Origin: JACDAN01 sp963827705
GTDB taxonomy: Bacteria > Actinomycetota > Thermoleophilia > Gaiellales > Gaiellaceae
NCBI GenBank assembly: GCA_963827705.1
Contig: CAWHBN010000016.1
Coordinates: 186,001 to 250,000, forward strand
DNA length: 64,000 bases
Reading direction: 5' to 3'
A model generated the notes under the pieces. The model saw nothing but the letters and a program-made list of their open reading frames with translations, ran no database searches and was not told the origin of the DNA. The translations under genes were made by a program, and so were the position numbers. This document shows positions 40,472 through 50,458 of the stretch, piece by piece; the first letter of the stretch is position 1, and every line of letters begins with the position of its first letter.

Positions 40472-43033
40472 CCGCCGACCGCGACCGCCTCGACGCCGGC
40501 CTCGGCCAGCGCCGCCTGCGCCGCGGCCAGGCGCGCCAACGGGACGCGGTAGGGCGAGCAGGACACGTAGTCGAGCCCGAGCGTGTGACAGAAGGCGACT
40601 GACGACGGCTCGCCGCCGTGCTCCCCGCAGATCCCGAGCTTGATGTCCGGCTTCGTCGAACGGCCGCGCTCGACCGCGATCGCCATCAGGTCCCCCACCC
40701 CGCGCTGGTCGAGCATCTCGAACGGGTTCCGCTCGAGGACACCGTCCTGGAGGTAGTGCGTCAGGAACTTGCCCTCCGCGTCGTCGCGCGAAAACCCGAG
40801 CGCGGTCTGCGTGAGGTCGTTCGTCCCGAACGAGAAGAAGTCGGCGTGCTCGGCGATCTCGTCGGCTCGGATGCAGGCTCGCGGGAGCTCGATCATCGTC
40901 CCGACCAGGTACTCGACGTCGCCCTCCTCGTCGGCCGTCTCGATCGTGAGCTCTCGGAGCCGCCGCAGCTCCTCCTCGAAGCCCACGAGCGGGTGCATGA
41001 TCTCGACGAGGGGCGGGTCGCCCGTGCGGTCGCGGACGGCGATCGCGGCGCGGATGATGGCGCGCACCTGCATCTCGTAGATCTCCGGGTACATGAGGCC
41101 GAGCCGGCACCCGCGGGTGCCGAGCATCGGGTTCGACTCGTGGAGCGCACGGATCCGGGCGCGCATGCGCGCGTCGGTCGCCTCCTCCGGCGGGGGCAGG
41201 AACTCGTGGAGCGGCGGGTCGAGCAGCCGGATGGTCACCGGCAGCCCTGCCATGGCCTCGAAGATGCCCTCGAAGTCGCTCTGCTGGTGCGGAAGGAGCC
41301 GGTCGAGCGCCGAGCGCCGCTCGTCCTCGCTCGACGCCATGATCATCTCGCGGACGACGGGCAGGCGGTCGTCGGCCATGAACATGTGCTCGGTGCGGCA
41401 GAGCCCGATTCCTTCGGCGCCGAACTCGCGCGCCTTCGCGGCGTCCTCGGGCGTGTCCGCGTTCGTCCTGACCCTGAGGCGCCGCATGGTCGTCCGCCCA
41501 GTCGAGGACGGTCTCGAAATCCTCGTTGATGTCGGGTGCGATGAGCTTCACCTCGCCGGCGATGACCTCGCCGGTGCCGCCGTCGATCGTGAGCGTCTCA
41601 CCCTCCTTCAGGGTGGTGCCGTTCAGGGACATGGTCTTCGCGTCCATGTCCAGCGAGAGCGCCTCGCAGCCGGCCACGCACGGCTTGCCCATGCCCCGGG
41701 CGACCACGGCTGCATGGGACGTCATCCCGCCGTGGGCAGTGAGGATCCCCTGCGCGGCGATCATCCCGTGGATGTCGTCGGGCGTCGTCTCCCAGCGGAC
41801 CAGGATGACGGCCTCGCCCTCCTTGCCTCGCAGCTCCGCCGTGTCGGAGTCGAAGACGACTGCCCCCGAAGCGGCGCCGGGCGAGGCGTTCAGGCCCTTC
41901 GCCGCGACGTCGTAGGACGCGTCCGGGTCGATCCGCGGGTGGAGCAGCTGGTCGAGCTGCCCCGGGTCGATCCGCGCCACTGCTTCCTCTCGCGAGATCA
42001 GGCCCTCGTCGACCATGTCCACCGCCGCCTTCAGCGCTGCCGCGGCAGTTCGCTTCGCGCTGCGGGTCTGCAGCAGGAAGAGCTTGCCGTCCTCGACCGT
42101 GAATTCGATGTCCTGCATGTCGCGGTAGTGCGACTCGAGACGCTGGACGGTCTCGACGAACTCGGCGAAGGCGTCCGGCAGCCGGCCCTTCATGGCCTCG
42201 AGCGGCTCAGGCGTGCGGATGCCTGCGACGACGTCCTCACCCTGCGCGTCGGCCAGAAACTCGCCGAAGAGGCCGGGCTCGCCGGTCGACGGGTCGCGCG
42301 TGAAGGCGACCCCGGTGCCGGACTGCTCGCCCTTGTTGCCGAAGACCATCTGGACGACGTTGACGGCGGTGCCGAGGTCGTCCGGAATGTCGTTGTGGCG
42401 GCGGTATCGCTTGGCGCGCGGCGTGTTCCACGAGTCGAAGACGGCACGGACGGCGCGGCCGAGTTGCTCCTTCGCGTCCTGCGGGAAGGGACGGCCGGTT
42501 TGCTCCTGGTACATGCGCTTGAAGGTCTCGATCAGGCCCGGGAGATCGTCCTCCTGGCGGGCCAGCGCGTCGGAGAAGAAGTGCGCGTCGATGCCGTCGA
42601 CGGTCTCGCCGTACATCTGGATCAGGCGGCGGTAGGAGTCCTGCGCGAAGCGCTCGTTGCCTGTGCGGCGCGCGAGGCCCTCGGTCGCCTGGTCGTTGAG
42701 GCCGACGTTGAGGATCGAGTCCATCATCCCGGGCATCGAGATCGCCGCGCCCGACCGGACGGAGACGAGCAGGGGATCCTCGGGGTCGCCGAAGCGCTTG
42801 CCGGCCGTCTCCTCGAGCCGGGCCAGGTGCTCGTCGACCTCCTCTGCCAGGCCCTCCGGAAAGTCGCCCTGCTCCATGTAGGCGCGGCAGGCGTCCGTAG
42901 CGATCGTGAAGCCGGCCGGCACCGGGACGCCGAGCTGGGTCATCTCCGCGAGGCCGATGCCCTTGCCTCCGAGCAGCTCGCGTCCGCCGTCGGTCGGCTC
43001 GTCGAAGTCGTAGACATAGCGGGCGTCAGCCAT
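40468..43033 (-). CDS. ppdK: Pyruvate, phosphate dikinase (frame broken)
   Basis: Interconverts pyruvate, ATP and phosphate with PEP, AMP and diphosphate. The protein of about 855 residues has an ATP-grasp head (VYDFDEPTDGGRELLGGKG), the phospho-His domain GGMTSHAAVVARGMGKPCV with the Thr-Ser-His target of PpsR, and a PEP-binding barrel (GAEGIGLCRTEHMFM, SFGTNDLTQTALGFSRDD). One extra base near 41485-41492, between ETVLDWADD and MRRLRVRTNADT, breaks the frame. Both parts are intact, so an indel error is likely. The regulator gene ppsR lies 2.6 kb away. Confidence 0.88.
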
Positions 43034-43073
43034 CGGGGAGGGGATTTTCCCACAGAGGCGATACTCCGACCGC

Positions 43074-43751
43074 ATGGCGGACCAGACGATCGTCCCGATC
43101 GGTGGCGGCAAGTTCTGCGACGGGCTCGCCGAGTTCCTTCTGCGTCTGACGGGAAAGGAGCGTCCGCGGCTGCTCTACATCGGGACCGCATCGGCCGAGG
43201 ATCCCGAGCAGGCGCTGCGGACCTACGACCGGTTCGCGGGGATAGCCGAGGTGACGCGGCTGGAGTTCTTTCCCTGGCCGCCCGAGGACCTACGCTCGAC
43301 GGTGCTCGACCAGGACCTGATCTTCGTGGGCGGCGGCAACACGGCGAACATGCTCGCGATCTGGCGGGTTCACGGTGTGGACTCGCTCCTCGCGGAGGCG
43401 CGCGACGCAGGCATCGTCCTGTGCGGATCGAGCGCCGGCGGGATCTGCTGGTTCGAGTCGGGCGTGACCGATTCGTTCGGCCCGCAGCTAGAGCAGATGG
43501 ACTGCCTCGGCTTCCTGTCGGGAAGCTTCTGCCCGCACTGGGACGACGAGGAGCAGCGGCGACCGCGCTACCACGACCTCCTGAAGAACGGCCTCGCCGC
43601 CGGCTACGCGGCCGACGCGGGCGTCGGCCTCCACTTCGTGAACGGTGAGCTGCAGGGGGCCGTGGGGTGCGACGAGGGCACCGGCGCCTACCGGCTGGAG
43701 GTCGTCGACGGCGAGGTGGTCGAGGCGCCCATTCCGACCCGGATCTTGTGA
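43074..43751 (+). CDS. Peptidase E-like (family S51) serine peptidase
   Basis: The 225-residue class I glutamine amidotransferase-like fold protein has the S51 nucleophile motif CGSSAGGICWF (near 120), with FVGGGNTANML near 85 and SFCPHWDDE near 152. Peptidase E cleaves dipeptides with N-terminal Asp; cyanophycinase is a relative. It starts 40 bases from the divergent ppdK start. Confidence 0.87.
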   Translation: MADQTIVPIGGGKFCDGLAEFLLRLTGKERPRLLYIGTASAEDPEQALRTYDRFAGIAEVTRLEFFPWPPEDLRSTVLDQDLIFVGGGNTANMLAIWRVHGVDSLLAEARDAGIVLCGSSAGGICWFESGVTDSFGPQLEQMDCLGFLSGSFCPHWDDEEQRRPRYHDLLKNGLAAGYAADAGVGLHFVNGELQGAVGCDEGTGAYRLEVVDGEVVEAPIPTRIL

Positions 43752-43872
43752 CATCGGACGAGGATCGCGCGCAGAAAACGCGAGCCGTTGTTAATTCCCC
43801 GTCCAGGCGGGTACCAGCTGGTCAGGTTCTCGTACGTCAACCCTGCGGGCCATAGACCTGAAGGGAGGAAGC

Positions 43873-44952
43873 ATGAGCACGAGCATCAGCCGCCGGAAGT
43901 TCATCGGCGTCGCGGCGGGTGCAACCGGGGCGGCCGCGCTCGGCCCCTTGGCGCCCGGCGCGGTCGCTCACGGCAAACACCGCGGCCGGGGCGGCGACCG
44001 CCTGCTGCCGAAGGACCGCATCGCCGTGCAGCTCTTCACTCTGCGGAACAGGATCGGTGACCTGGGATTCGAGCAGGTCTTCAGCGAACTGGCGGAGATC
44101 GGCTACAAGTGGGTGGAGTTCGCCGGCTACGGGGCACCGGACACGAACGTGCCGAACCCGAATCCACCACCGGCGACGATCCCTGACCTCGAGAAACTCC
44201 GAACGTTCCTCAAGCGCTACCGGCTAAAGGGCATCGGCAGCCACATCGGCGTCACGCAGTTTCGGGACAACCTCGAGCAGGTGCTGGACGATGCCGAGAC
44301 GCTCGGCCTCCGCTACATCGGCACCGCGAGCGAGCCCGACCAGCTGTTCCCGCCGGCGGAGCGGCAGACGGTCGACGCCTACCGGCGCGCGGCCGAGGCG
44401 TACAACGGGTTCGGCGCCGCCGCAAAGGCCCGTGGGATGCGCTTCTACCACCACAACCACTCCTCGGAGTTCGCCGTCGTGGACGGCACGCGGCTGTACG
44501 ACGTCCTGATGGAGGAGACGGACCCGAGGCTGGTCTTCTTCCAGCTCGACATCTTCTGGGCGTACGTCGGAGCAACCGGCGCCCCGGCCGTCACCACACC
44601 GACCGGGATGAAGAGCTGGTTCCCGAACTTCGATCCGATCGAGCTCGTGTGGAACCAGCCGGAGCGCTTCCCGCTCTTCCACGCCAAAGACGGTGTCCGG
44701 ACGGAGGTGGGCACGCCGACCAGATTCGGATGGCAGTTCACCGACCCCGGCGATGGCAACGTGCCGCTCTGGGCGCTCTTCAACGGGCTCGAGACGGACG
44801 AGCACTACTACATCGTCGAGCGCGACGACCACAACTTCCCGGGGCCTGCTCCTGCCCCCGGCGACGAGCGAAACGCGGCCCAGCTGCTGACTGCTGAACG
44901 CGGCTTCGACTACCTCGCCGGCCTGCGCGAGCGCCACGGCGACGACCACTGA
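43873..44952 (+). CDS. Tat-exported sugar phosphate isomerase/epimerase-like protein
   Basis: A 359-residue protein with a twin-arginine signal (SRRKFIGVAAGATGAAALG) and an AP-endonuclease-2-type TIM barrel (AVQLFTLRNRIGDLGFEQVF, YHHNHSSEF, FQLDIFW, FPLFHAKDG). His and Glu/Asp metal ligands are at the usual places. It is similar to exported xylose-isomerase-like proteins that act on sugars outside the membrane; the substrate is unknown. GAAGGGAGGAAGC precedes the ATG, so the start is firm. Confidence 0.88.
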   Translation: MSTSISRRKFIGVAAGATGAAALGPLAPGAVAHGKHRGRGGDRLLPKDRIAVQLFTLRNRIGDLGFEQVFSELAEIGYKWVEFAGYGAPDTNVPNPNPPPATIPDLEKLRTFLKRYRLKGIGSHIGVTQFRDNLEQVLDDAETLGLRYIGTASEPDQLFPPAERQTVDAYRRAAEAYNGFGAAAKARGMRFYHHNHSSEFAVVDGTRLYDVLMEETDPRLVFFQLDIFWAYVGATGAPAVTTPTGMKSWFPNFDPIELVWNQPERFPLFHAKDGVRTEVGTPTRFGWQFTDPGDGNVPLWALFNGLETDEHYYIVERDDHNFPGPAPAPGDERNAAQLLTAERGFDYLAGLRERHGDDH

Positions 44953-44995
44953 GTCGCGCTGGGAGGAGGGTGGCGGCCAGCTACCCTCCTCCCGC

Positions 44996-45505
44996 GTGAT
45001 CGAGCTACGGCCCATGACGCCGGCGTTCATCGAGGCGGTGTTGGCCGATCGACGCGAGGAAGCGTCGTTCGAGCTTTCGATCGAACTACCCGACGAGTTC
45101 CCGCGCCCGGGCGAGCGGCGGTTCCTCGAGTACCGGCTCCGCCAGATGCGCGAGGACGCGCGCGTCGAGATCTGGTGCCCGAGCGTCGTCGTCCTCGACG
45201 GCCGGATGATCGGCCACGCCGGTTACCACGGGCCGCCGGGCGCGAACTCGACCCAGAATCCGGACGCTGTCGAGTTCGGCTACACGATCTATCCGGAGTG
45301 GCGCGGCAAGGGATATGCGACGCAGGCGGCCATCATGCTGATGGATCTCGCCGAAGAGCGAGCCGGCATTCGCCACTTCGTCCTGTCGGTCAGCCCGGAG
45401 AACGATCCGTCACTCGCGATCGTCCGCAAGCTCGGCTTCGTCAAGACGGGCGAGCACATGGACGAAGAGGACGGCCTCGAGCACGTCTTCGAGCTGCAGC
45501 GCTAG
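44996..45505 (+). CDS. GNAT-family N-acetyltransferase (RimJ-like)
   Basis: The 169-residue acetyl-CoA-dependent transferase has the acetyl-CoA loop EWRGKGYATQAA near 101-112 and VSPENDPSLAIVRKLGFVKT near 131-150. It belongs to the RimJ/RimL-like type that acetylates protein N-termini or small amines. GTG start, 43 bases after the previous gene. It overlaps the convergent small membrane protein gene by 4 bases. Confidence 0.85.
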   Translation: MIELRPMTPAFIEAVLADRREEASFELSIELPDEFPRPGERRFLEYRLRQMREDARVEIWCPSVVVLDGRMIGHAGYHGPPGANSTQNPDAVEFGYTIYPEWRGKGYATQAAIMLMDLAEERAGIRHFVLSVSPENDPSLAIVRKLGFVKTGEHMDEEDGLEHVFELQR

Positions 45506-45678
45506 GCGCGGCGGCGCGCGCGAAACTCCGCGATCCACGCAAGCCCCCGCAGCCCGAGCCAGAACGGCGCGAGCAGGAAGTAGAAGAGCAGCCCCGCGAT
45601 TCCGAGGAGGGCCCACCACAGCGCCCAGCGCCACAAGGGCACCGGCCGGGCTCGCGCCGCTGCCGCCGACTCGTTCAC
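45502..45678 (-). CDS. 58-residue membrane protein downstream of ppsR
   Basis: The GTG at 45678 overlaps the ppsR stop (GTGA). The product has one long hydrophobic region, or two short ones (ALWWALLGIAGLLFYFLLAP), flanked by Arg-rich ends and finishing AEFRARRRA. It is translationally coupled to ppsR. No family is recognised. Confidence 0.6.
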   Translation of the reverse strand: MNESAAAARARPVPLWRWALWWALLGIAGLLFYFLLAPFWLGLRGLAWIAEFRARRRA

Positions 45679-46496
45679 GACGCGGGCGCGGCCGCTCGCC
45701 GGCGCTGTTCGACGACCTGGATCACCCGCGCCGCGGTCTCCTCGATCGAAAGCTCCGAGATCTCGATCACGGGGCACCCGAGCCGCTTGTGGAGCTTCTC
45801 CGCGGCGTCGAGCTCGTCGTAGATCTCCGTCAGGTCGCGATAGCGCCGGTTGTTGCCGCCGAGCCGCCTGGCGCGGTCGGTGCGGATCTCGGCGAGGCGC
45901 TCCGCGTCGATGGTCAGGCCGACGACCTTCTTCGGGTCGAGGCGGAAGAGGGCCTCCGGCGGCTGAATCCCCTCGACGACGGGAACGTTCGCGGTGCGGT
46001 AGCCGAGGTAGCCGAGGTACATCGACAGCGGTGTCTTCGAGGTGCGCGAGACGCCGACGAGGACGATGTCCGCGTCCTCCAACCCGCCCATGACGCCGTC
46101 GTCGTACTTGACCGCGAACTCGATCGCCGCCATGCGCTTGAAGTAGTTCGAGTCGAGCGGCGGCCGCGCGCCGGGGGTCATCGTGGCGGGTTGACCGGAG
46201 ACCCGCGCGACGGCGTCGATCGGGTGGCCGAGGATGTCGCAGTAGTGGACGCGCGCGCTCTTGCAGAGAGCGCGCATCGCCTCCCGGAGCTCCTGGTCGA
46301 CGAGCGTGTAGAGGATCACCGCCGGCCTGCCCTTCGCCCGGTCGATCGCGAGGCGTAGGTCGTCTACCGTCTCGACCCGCGGGTGGACGATGTCCTCGAA
46401 CTCCTGGTCGGGGAACTGGGCCTCGAGCGCCTGGACGAGCCGTTTTGCGGTCGCACCCGTCGCGTCCGAGATCACGTGGAGCTCAACGGTGGCCAT
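45675..46496 (-). CDS. ppsR: PEP synthase / PPDK regulatory protein (bifunctional kinase-pyrophosphorylase)
   Basis: The 273-residue DUF299 protein has the P-loop GVSRTSKTPLSMYL near 150 and the family start LHVISDATGATAKRLV. Such proteins use ADP to phosphorylate a Thr next to the catalytic His of PPDK or PEP synthase, switching it off, and reverse this with phosphate. The ppdK gene in the window has the matching TSH target, so PPDK is the likely substrate. Confidence 0.92.
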   Translation of the reverse strand: MATVELHVISDATGATAKRLVQALEAQFPDQEFEDIVHPRVETVDDLRLAIDRAKGRPAVILYTLVDQELREAMRALCKSARVHYCDILGHPIDAVARVSGQPATMTPGARPPLDSNYFKRMAAIEFAVKYDDGVMGGLEDADIVLVGVSRTSKTPLSMYLGYLGYRTANVPVVEGIQPPEALFRLDPKKVVGLTIDAERLAEIRTDRARRLGGNNRRYRDLTEIYDELDAAEKLHKRLGCPVIEISELSIEETAARVIQVVEQRRRAAAPAS

Positions 46497-46525
46497 CGAG
46501 TCAGCCTAGCGCCGGCCTGAAACAG

Positions 46526-46556
46526 ACATGGCCCAGTGACTGTCACTGGGCCATGT
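46526..46556. terminator. 15-bp perfect inverted repeat, terminator
   Basis: ACATGGCCCAGTGAC and its exact complement are separated by one base. It lies 22 bases beyond the htrA stop on the minus strand and is followed there by CTGTTT. It should end htrA transcription before ppsR. Confidence 0.82.
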
Positions 46557-46577
46557 CCTTCGGGGAGAGAACTTGCG

Positions 46578-47630
46578 TTACTGCGCGGTTGCGGGCCTCG
46601 TGCCGAGCTCGACCGTGACGTCGCGCTCCTGCGATCCGCGGCGAACCTTCAGCTCGAGCTCGTCGCCGGGCTTGCGGGCGTCGATCGCCTCGCGAAGCTG
46701 GTCGCCGGTCTCGATCCGCTCGCCCGCGACCTCGATCACGACGTCGCCGGTGCGGAGACCGCCGCGAGAGGCGGGGCTGTTCGGGCGGACAGTCTCGAGC
46801 TTGGCTGCGCCGTCGTCCGCCAGGCTGACGCCGAGGTAGGCGTGCTCGACCTTGCCGTCGGCGATGAGGGCGGCTGCGACACGCTTTGCCGTGTCACCGG
46901 GGACCGCATACCCGACGCCGTCGCTGCCGCCGGAGTCACTCCGGATCTGTGCGGCGATGCCGACGACCCTTCCCTGCGTGTCGAGCACGGGGCCGCCGGA
47001 GTTTCCGTGGTTGAGCGCAGCGTCCGTCTGGACGGCGTTCTCGATCGTGAAACCGTTGGGCGACTGGATCTCGCGGCCAACGGCGCTGATCACGCCGGTT
47101 GTGAGAGTGCCCTCGAGACCGAACGGGCTGCCCAGCACGATGACCGGGTTCCCGACCTCGAGCGCTCCGGTCGGTGCGAACTGGAGCACCGTCAGATCCG
47201 ACTCGGGACGGTCGACGTCCAGGACAGCGACGTCCGTGGACGGGTCAGTGCCGACGATCTCGGCGTTGACCTCGGTGCCGTCCGAGAACTCGACCTGCAC
47301 GGACTGCGCGTTGTTGACGACGTGCTGGTTCGTGACGATGTGGCCCTCTTTGTCGATGACGAAGCCGGAGCCGGTGGCCTCGCCCTGCTGGCCCTCGAAC
47401 GGCGAGTCAGCGCTGCCGCCGGTGCTCGCATGCACCTCGACGACCGCGTCCTTGAAGTGCTTGTAGAGCTCCGCGGTGGACGACGTCGTCTGGGAAACGG
47501 GCAGATTGGCTACCGCGGGCTGCGCCGCCGGCTCGGAGTCGCTTTCGAGCGCAACCGCTGCGCCCACCGCGCCTCCCACGCCTGCTCCGAGGAGGAGCGC
47601 CGCGGCGATCGCTGTCAGTTGCTTGCTCAT
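46578..47630 (-). CDS. HtrA/DegP-family serine protease with PDZ domain
   Basis: The 350-residue protein has an N-terminal hydrophobic segment (LTAIAAALLLGAGVGGAVGA) that exports or anchors it. The trypsin-like domain has the triad His103 (TNQHVV), Asp133 (STDVAVLDV) and Ser211 (GNSGGPVLD). A PDZ domain spans about 265-340 (HAYLGVSLADDGAAKLE, GGLRTGDVVIEVAGERI). It degrades or senses misfolded proteins outside the membrane. GAAAGGAACG precedes the ATG. A terminator separates it from ppsR. Confidence 0.94.
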   Translation of the reverse strand: MSKQLTAIAAALLLGAGVGGAVGAAVALESDSEPAAQPAVANLPVSQTTSSTAELYKHFKDAVVEVHASTGGSADSPFEGQQGEATGSGFVIDKEGHIVTNQHVVNNAQSVQVEFSDGTEVNAEIVGTDPSTDVAVLDVDRPESDLTVLQFAPTGALEVGNPVIVLGSPFGLEGTLTTGVISAVGREIQSPNGFTIENAVQTDAALNHGNSGGPVLDTQGRVVGIAAQIRSDSGGSDGVGYAVPGDTAKRVAAALIADGKVEHAYLGVSLADDGAAKLETVRPNSPASRGGLRTGDVVIEVAGERIETGDQLREAIDARKPGDELELKVRRGSQERDVTVELGTRPATAQ

Positions 47631-47735
47631 GAAGAATCGTTCCTTTCGGTGGTTGTGATTGCTCTATGGAACCTGTGCCTTCTAAGAGCCGCCTGAAAAC
47701 CACGTTGCTCTCTCGTTAAGAGCCGTTAAGCCGCC

Positions 47736-49598
47736 TTAGCGGGGAATCTGCGCGAAATCGCCAAGCGCGCCGAGGGTGTCCCGGACGTCGAGGAGGAGCC
47801 GGAGACGGTTTTCGCGCACCTTCGGGTCCTCGGCCATCACCAGAACGTCCTCGAAGAAGGTGTGGAGCACGGGGCCAAGCCGAGCGCCTGCCTCGACGGC
47901 GGCCTCGAAGTCGCTTGTCTCGAGGGCCGCGGCGATCTGCGGCTCCACGGCTGCGAGCGCGTCCGCAACCTCCTTCTCGGCAGGCTCTGCCAGCAGCGCC
48001 GGGTCGAGCTTCGCGGCGGCTTTTTCCTTCTCGCCGAGCCGGCTCGGCGCGGATGTAGGCCGTGTGGATCGGCTCGAGCCGCTCGTCGGGCAGCGCCGCG
48101 AGCGCCTGGGCCAGGCGGGCGACGGAGCCGAGGTCCGGGACGCCGGCGGCGCGGGCGGCACGCACGAACTCGACCGGGACATCGCGGAGCAGGCCCTCGA
48201 AGCGCTCCTCCACGAACTCGCCCACTTCGCCCGGAAGCAGCTCCCGCGGGATCGTCAGGCCGCCCTCGGTCGCCAGCCGGTCGAGGCCGATCGCCGCACG
48301 GCGGAGGCCGAACGGGTCCCGCGAGCCCGTCGGCTTGTGTCCCAGCGAGAACGAGACGGTCAGCGCGTCGATCTTGTCCGCCGCGGCGAGCACGCGGCCC
48401 GGCTCGGTCTCCGGCAGCGGCCCGCCGGCAGAGTCGGGCAGGTACTGCTCCGCGATGGCCGCGCTGACCGCCTCCGGGTAGCCGGCGAGCCGCGCGTACT
48501 CGGCGCCGATCTCCCCCTCGAGATCCGGGAACTCGCGCACGAGCTCGGCGGCCTGGTCCGCTTTCGCGAGGCGCGCGGCCTCGAGCGACGCCTCTCCCCC
48601 GCCGAGCCGATCGACCAGCCCGACGAGCCGCTTCGTCTTGTCGGCAAAGGTGCCGGCCTCGGCGAAGTACACGATCGAGCCGAGCCGGCCCGCGAGCTCG
48701 TCGATGCCCGCCTTCACGTCCCGTTCGAACGTGAAGCTCGCGTCGTCCAGCCGTCCCTCGAGGACGTTCTCGTTCCCCCGCCGAACGACGTCCGGGTCTC
48801 CCCCGTTCGCGACGAACGCGAAGCGGTTGCCCCCGAGCGGGAAGTAGCGCTGGTGGGACTGCATCGCCGTCTCGATCACGGCGGCGGGAAGCGAGAGGAA
48901 CCGCTCGTCGAAGCTGCCGTCCAGCACCAGAGGCTGCTCGACGAGGTGGATTACCTCGCGGAGCTTCCGCAACGGGTCACGCCACTCGCCGAGCGCGTCG
49001 AGCCCCTCCCGGATCAGCCGCCCGCGCTCCGCGGGATCGGGCTCGACGCCGGCCGCGCGAAGCGTCTCCGCGTACGCGTCGGCGCTCGGCACGTCCACCT
49101 CTCCGTGGGTGAACCGATGCCCTTGCGTGGTCGTCCCGTGGCCCTCGACGGCGTCGGCGTCGAGCCGCGCGCAGGTCCAGCGCATCGGGCGCGGGAAGCG
49201 GAGTCCGGAGTCGTCCCAGCGCATCGTCTTGCCGAAGCGAAGGCCGCGGACGATCCCGTCGACCTGTCCCGGGAGGGCCTGGCTCAGGGACTGTCCCTCG
49301 GACACGACCCCGAGGAAGCCGTCCCGTTCCTCAGGTCGTCGACGGACACGCCGTGGCGCTTCGCGAAGCCCTCGGCCGCCTTCTCACGCAGGGAGACCGG
49401 CGGCCCCTTGATCCACTGCTCGCCCGTCTGCTCCTCGACGCTCACGAGGATCGCCAGGCGCCGGGGGCCTACGAGCACCTGGTCCGGCTTGGCACCGAGA
49501 TGGCGCTCGCTGAGCACGGGCAGCTGCGCCTCCGCCTCGTACACCGAGGCGGCGGGAAGCTCCTCGCAGCCGATCTCAAGCAGCAGCAGCTTCGCCAA
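47736..49598 (-). CDS. glyS: Glycyl-tRNA synthetase beta subunit (two frame breaks)
   Basis: The beta subunit of the alpha2-beta2 GlyRS binds and recognises tRNA-Gly. The N-terminal frame has LLLLEIGCEELPAASVYEAE and FAKRHGVSVDDL; the middle has EGQSLSQALPGQVDGIVRGL and FALGHKPTG-like blocks; the C-terminal frame ends ENRLRLLLDVRDTLGALGDF. A missing base near 49327-49337 and an extra base near 48036-48050 separate the three parts. Total length, about 620 residues, is normal for the family. It starts with TTG overlapping glyQ by 23 bases. Confidence 0.85.
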
Positions 49599-50430
49599 CG
49601 TACTCCTGGGCGACCTGCCGGGCGAGGTCGCGGACCCGACCGATGTACGAGGCGCGCTCCGTCACGGAGATCGCCCCGCGCGCGTCGAGCAGGTTGAAGG
49701 TGTGCGAGGCCTTGAGCACCTGGTCGTAGGCCGGCAGCGGCAGCTCGCGCGCGAGGAGCCGCTCGCACTCGGCCTCGTAGTCGGCAAAGTGCCGCATCAG
49801 CAACTCGACGGACGCCTCCTCGAAGTTGTAGGCCGAGAACTGGCGCTCGTTCTCGCGGTAGACCTCGCCCCAGGTCATTCCCGGCGCCCACTCCAGGTCG
49901 AACGCGGTCCGCTTGTCCTGGAGGAACATGGCCAGGCGCTCGAGGCCGTAGGTGATCTCGCCCGAGACGACCTCGACGTCCATCCCGCCGAGCTGCTGGA
50001 AGTACGTGAACTGCGTCACCTCCATGCCGTCGACCCAGACCTCCCAGCCGAGGCCCCACGCGCCGAGCGTCGGGCCCTCCCAGTCGTCCTCGACCAGGCG
50101 CACGTCGTGGCGCTTCGTGTCGATTCCGACCGCCTCCAGCGAGCCGAAGTACTGGTCGAGGATGTCCTCCGGCGCCGGCTTGAGGATCACCTGAAGCTGG
50201 TAGTACTGCTGGAACCGGTACGGGTTCTCGCCGTATCGGCCGTCGCTCGGGCGGAGGCACGGCTCGACGTAGACGGTGCGCCACGGCTCGGCCCCCAGGC
50301 AGCGCAGGAACGTGGCCGGATTGAACGTGCCCGCGCCGAGCTCGGTGTGGTACGGCTGCATGACCACGCAGTCGCGCGCGGCCCAGTAGGCCTGGAGCTC
50401 GCGGATCATGTCCTGGAAGTTCAGCGCCAC
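49576..50430 (-). CDS. glyQ: Glycyl-tRNA synthetase alpha subunit
   Basis: The 284-residue class II catalytic subunit activates glycine. It shows FQDMIRELQAYWAARDCVVM, YVEPCLRPSDGRYGENP and FTYFQQLGG in order, typical of GlyQ. It needs GlyS for tRNA charging. Most classical actinobacteria use a single-chain dimeric GlyRS instead, so the two-subunit form is a useful lineage marker. Confidence 0.95.
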   Translation of the reverse strand: MALNFQDMIRELQAYWAARDCVVMQPYHTELGAGTFNPATFLRCLGAEPWRTVYVEPCLRPSDGRYGENPYRFQQYYQLQVILKPAPEDILDQYFGSLEAVGIDTKRHDVRLVEDDWEGPTLGAWGLGWEVWVDGMEVTQFTYFQQLGGMDVEVVSGEITYGLERLAMFLQDKRTAFDLEWAPGMTWGEVYRENERQFSAYNFEEASVELLMRHFADYEAECERLLARELPLPAYDQVLKASHTFNLLDARGAISVTERASYIGRVRDLARQVAQEYVGEAAAA

Positions 50431-50458
50431 GGATCGCGCAATCCTATGGACGACGGCG

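Noticed and set aside
41093..43648. 851-codon plus-strand open frame opposite ppdK
   Set aside because: Antisense shadow of ppdK and of the start of the peptidase E gene; no domain signatures, Arg/Val/Asp-rich as expected from reversed GC-rich codons.
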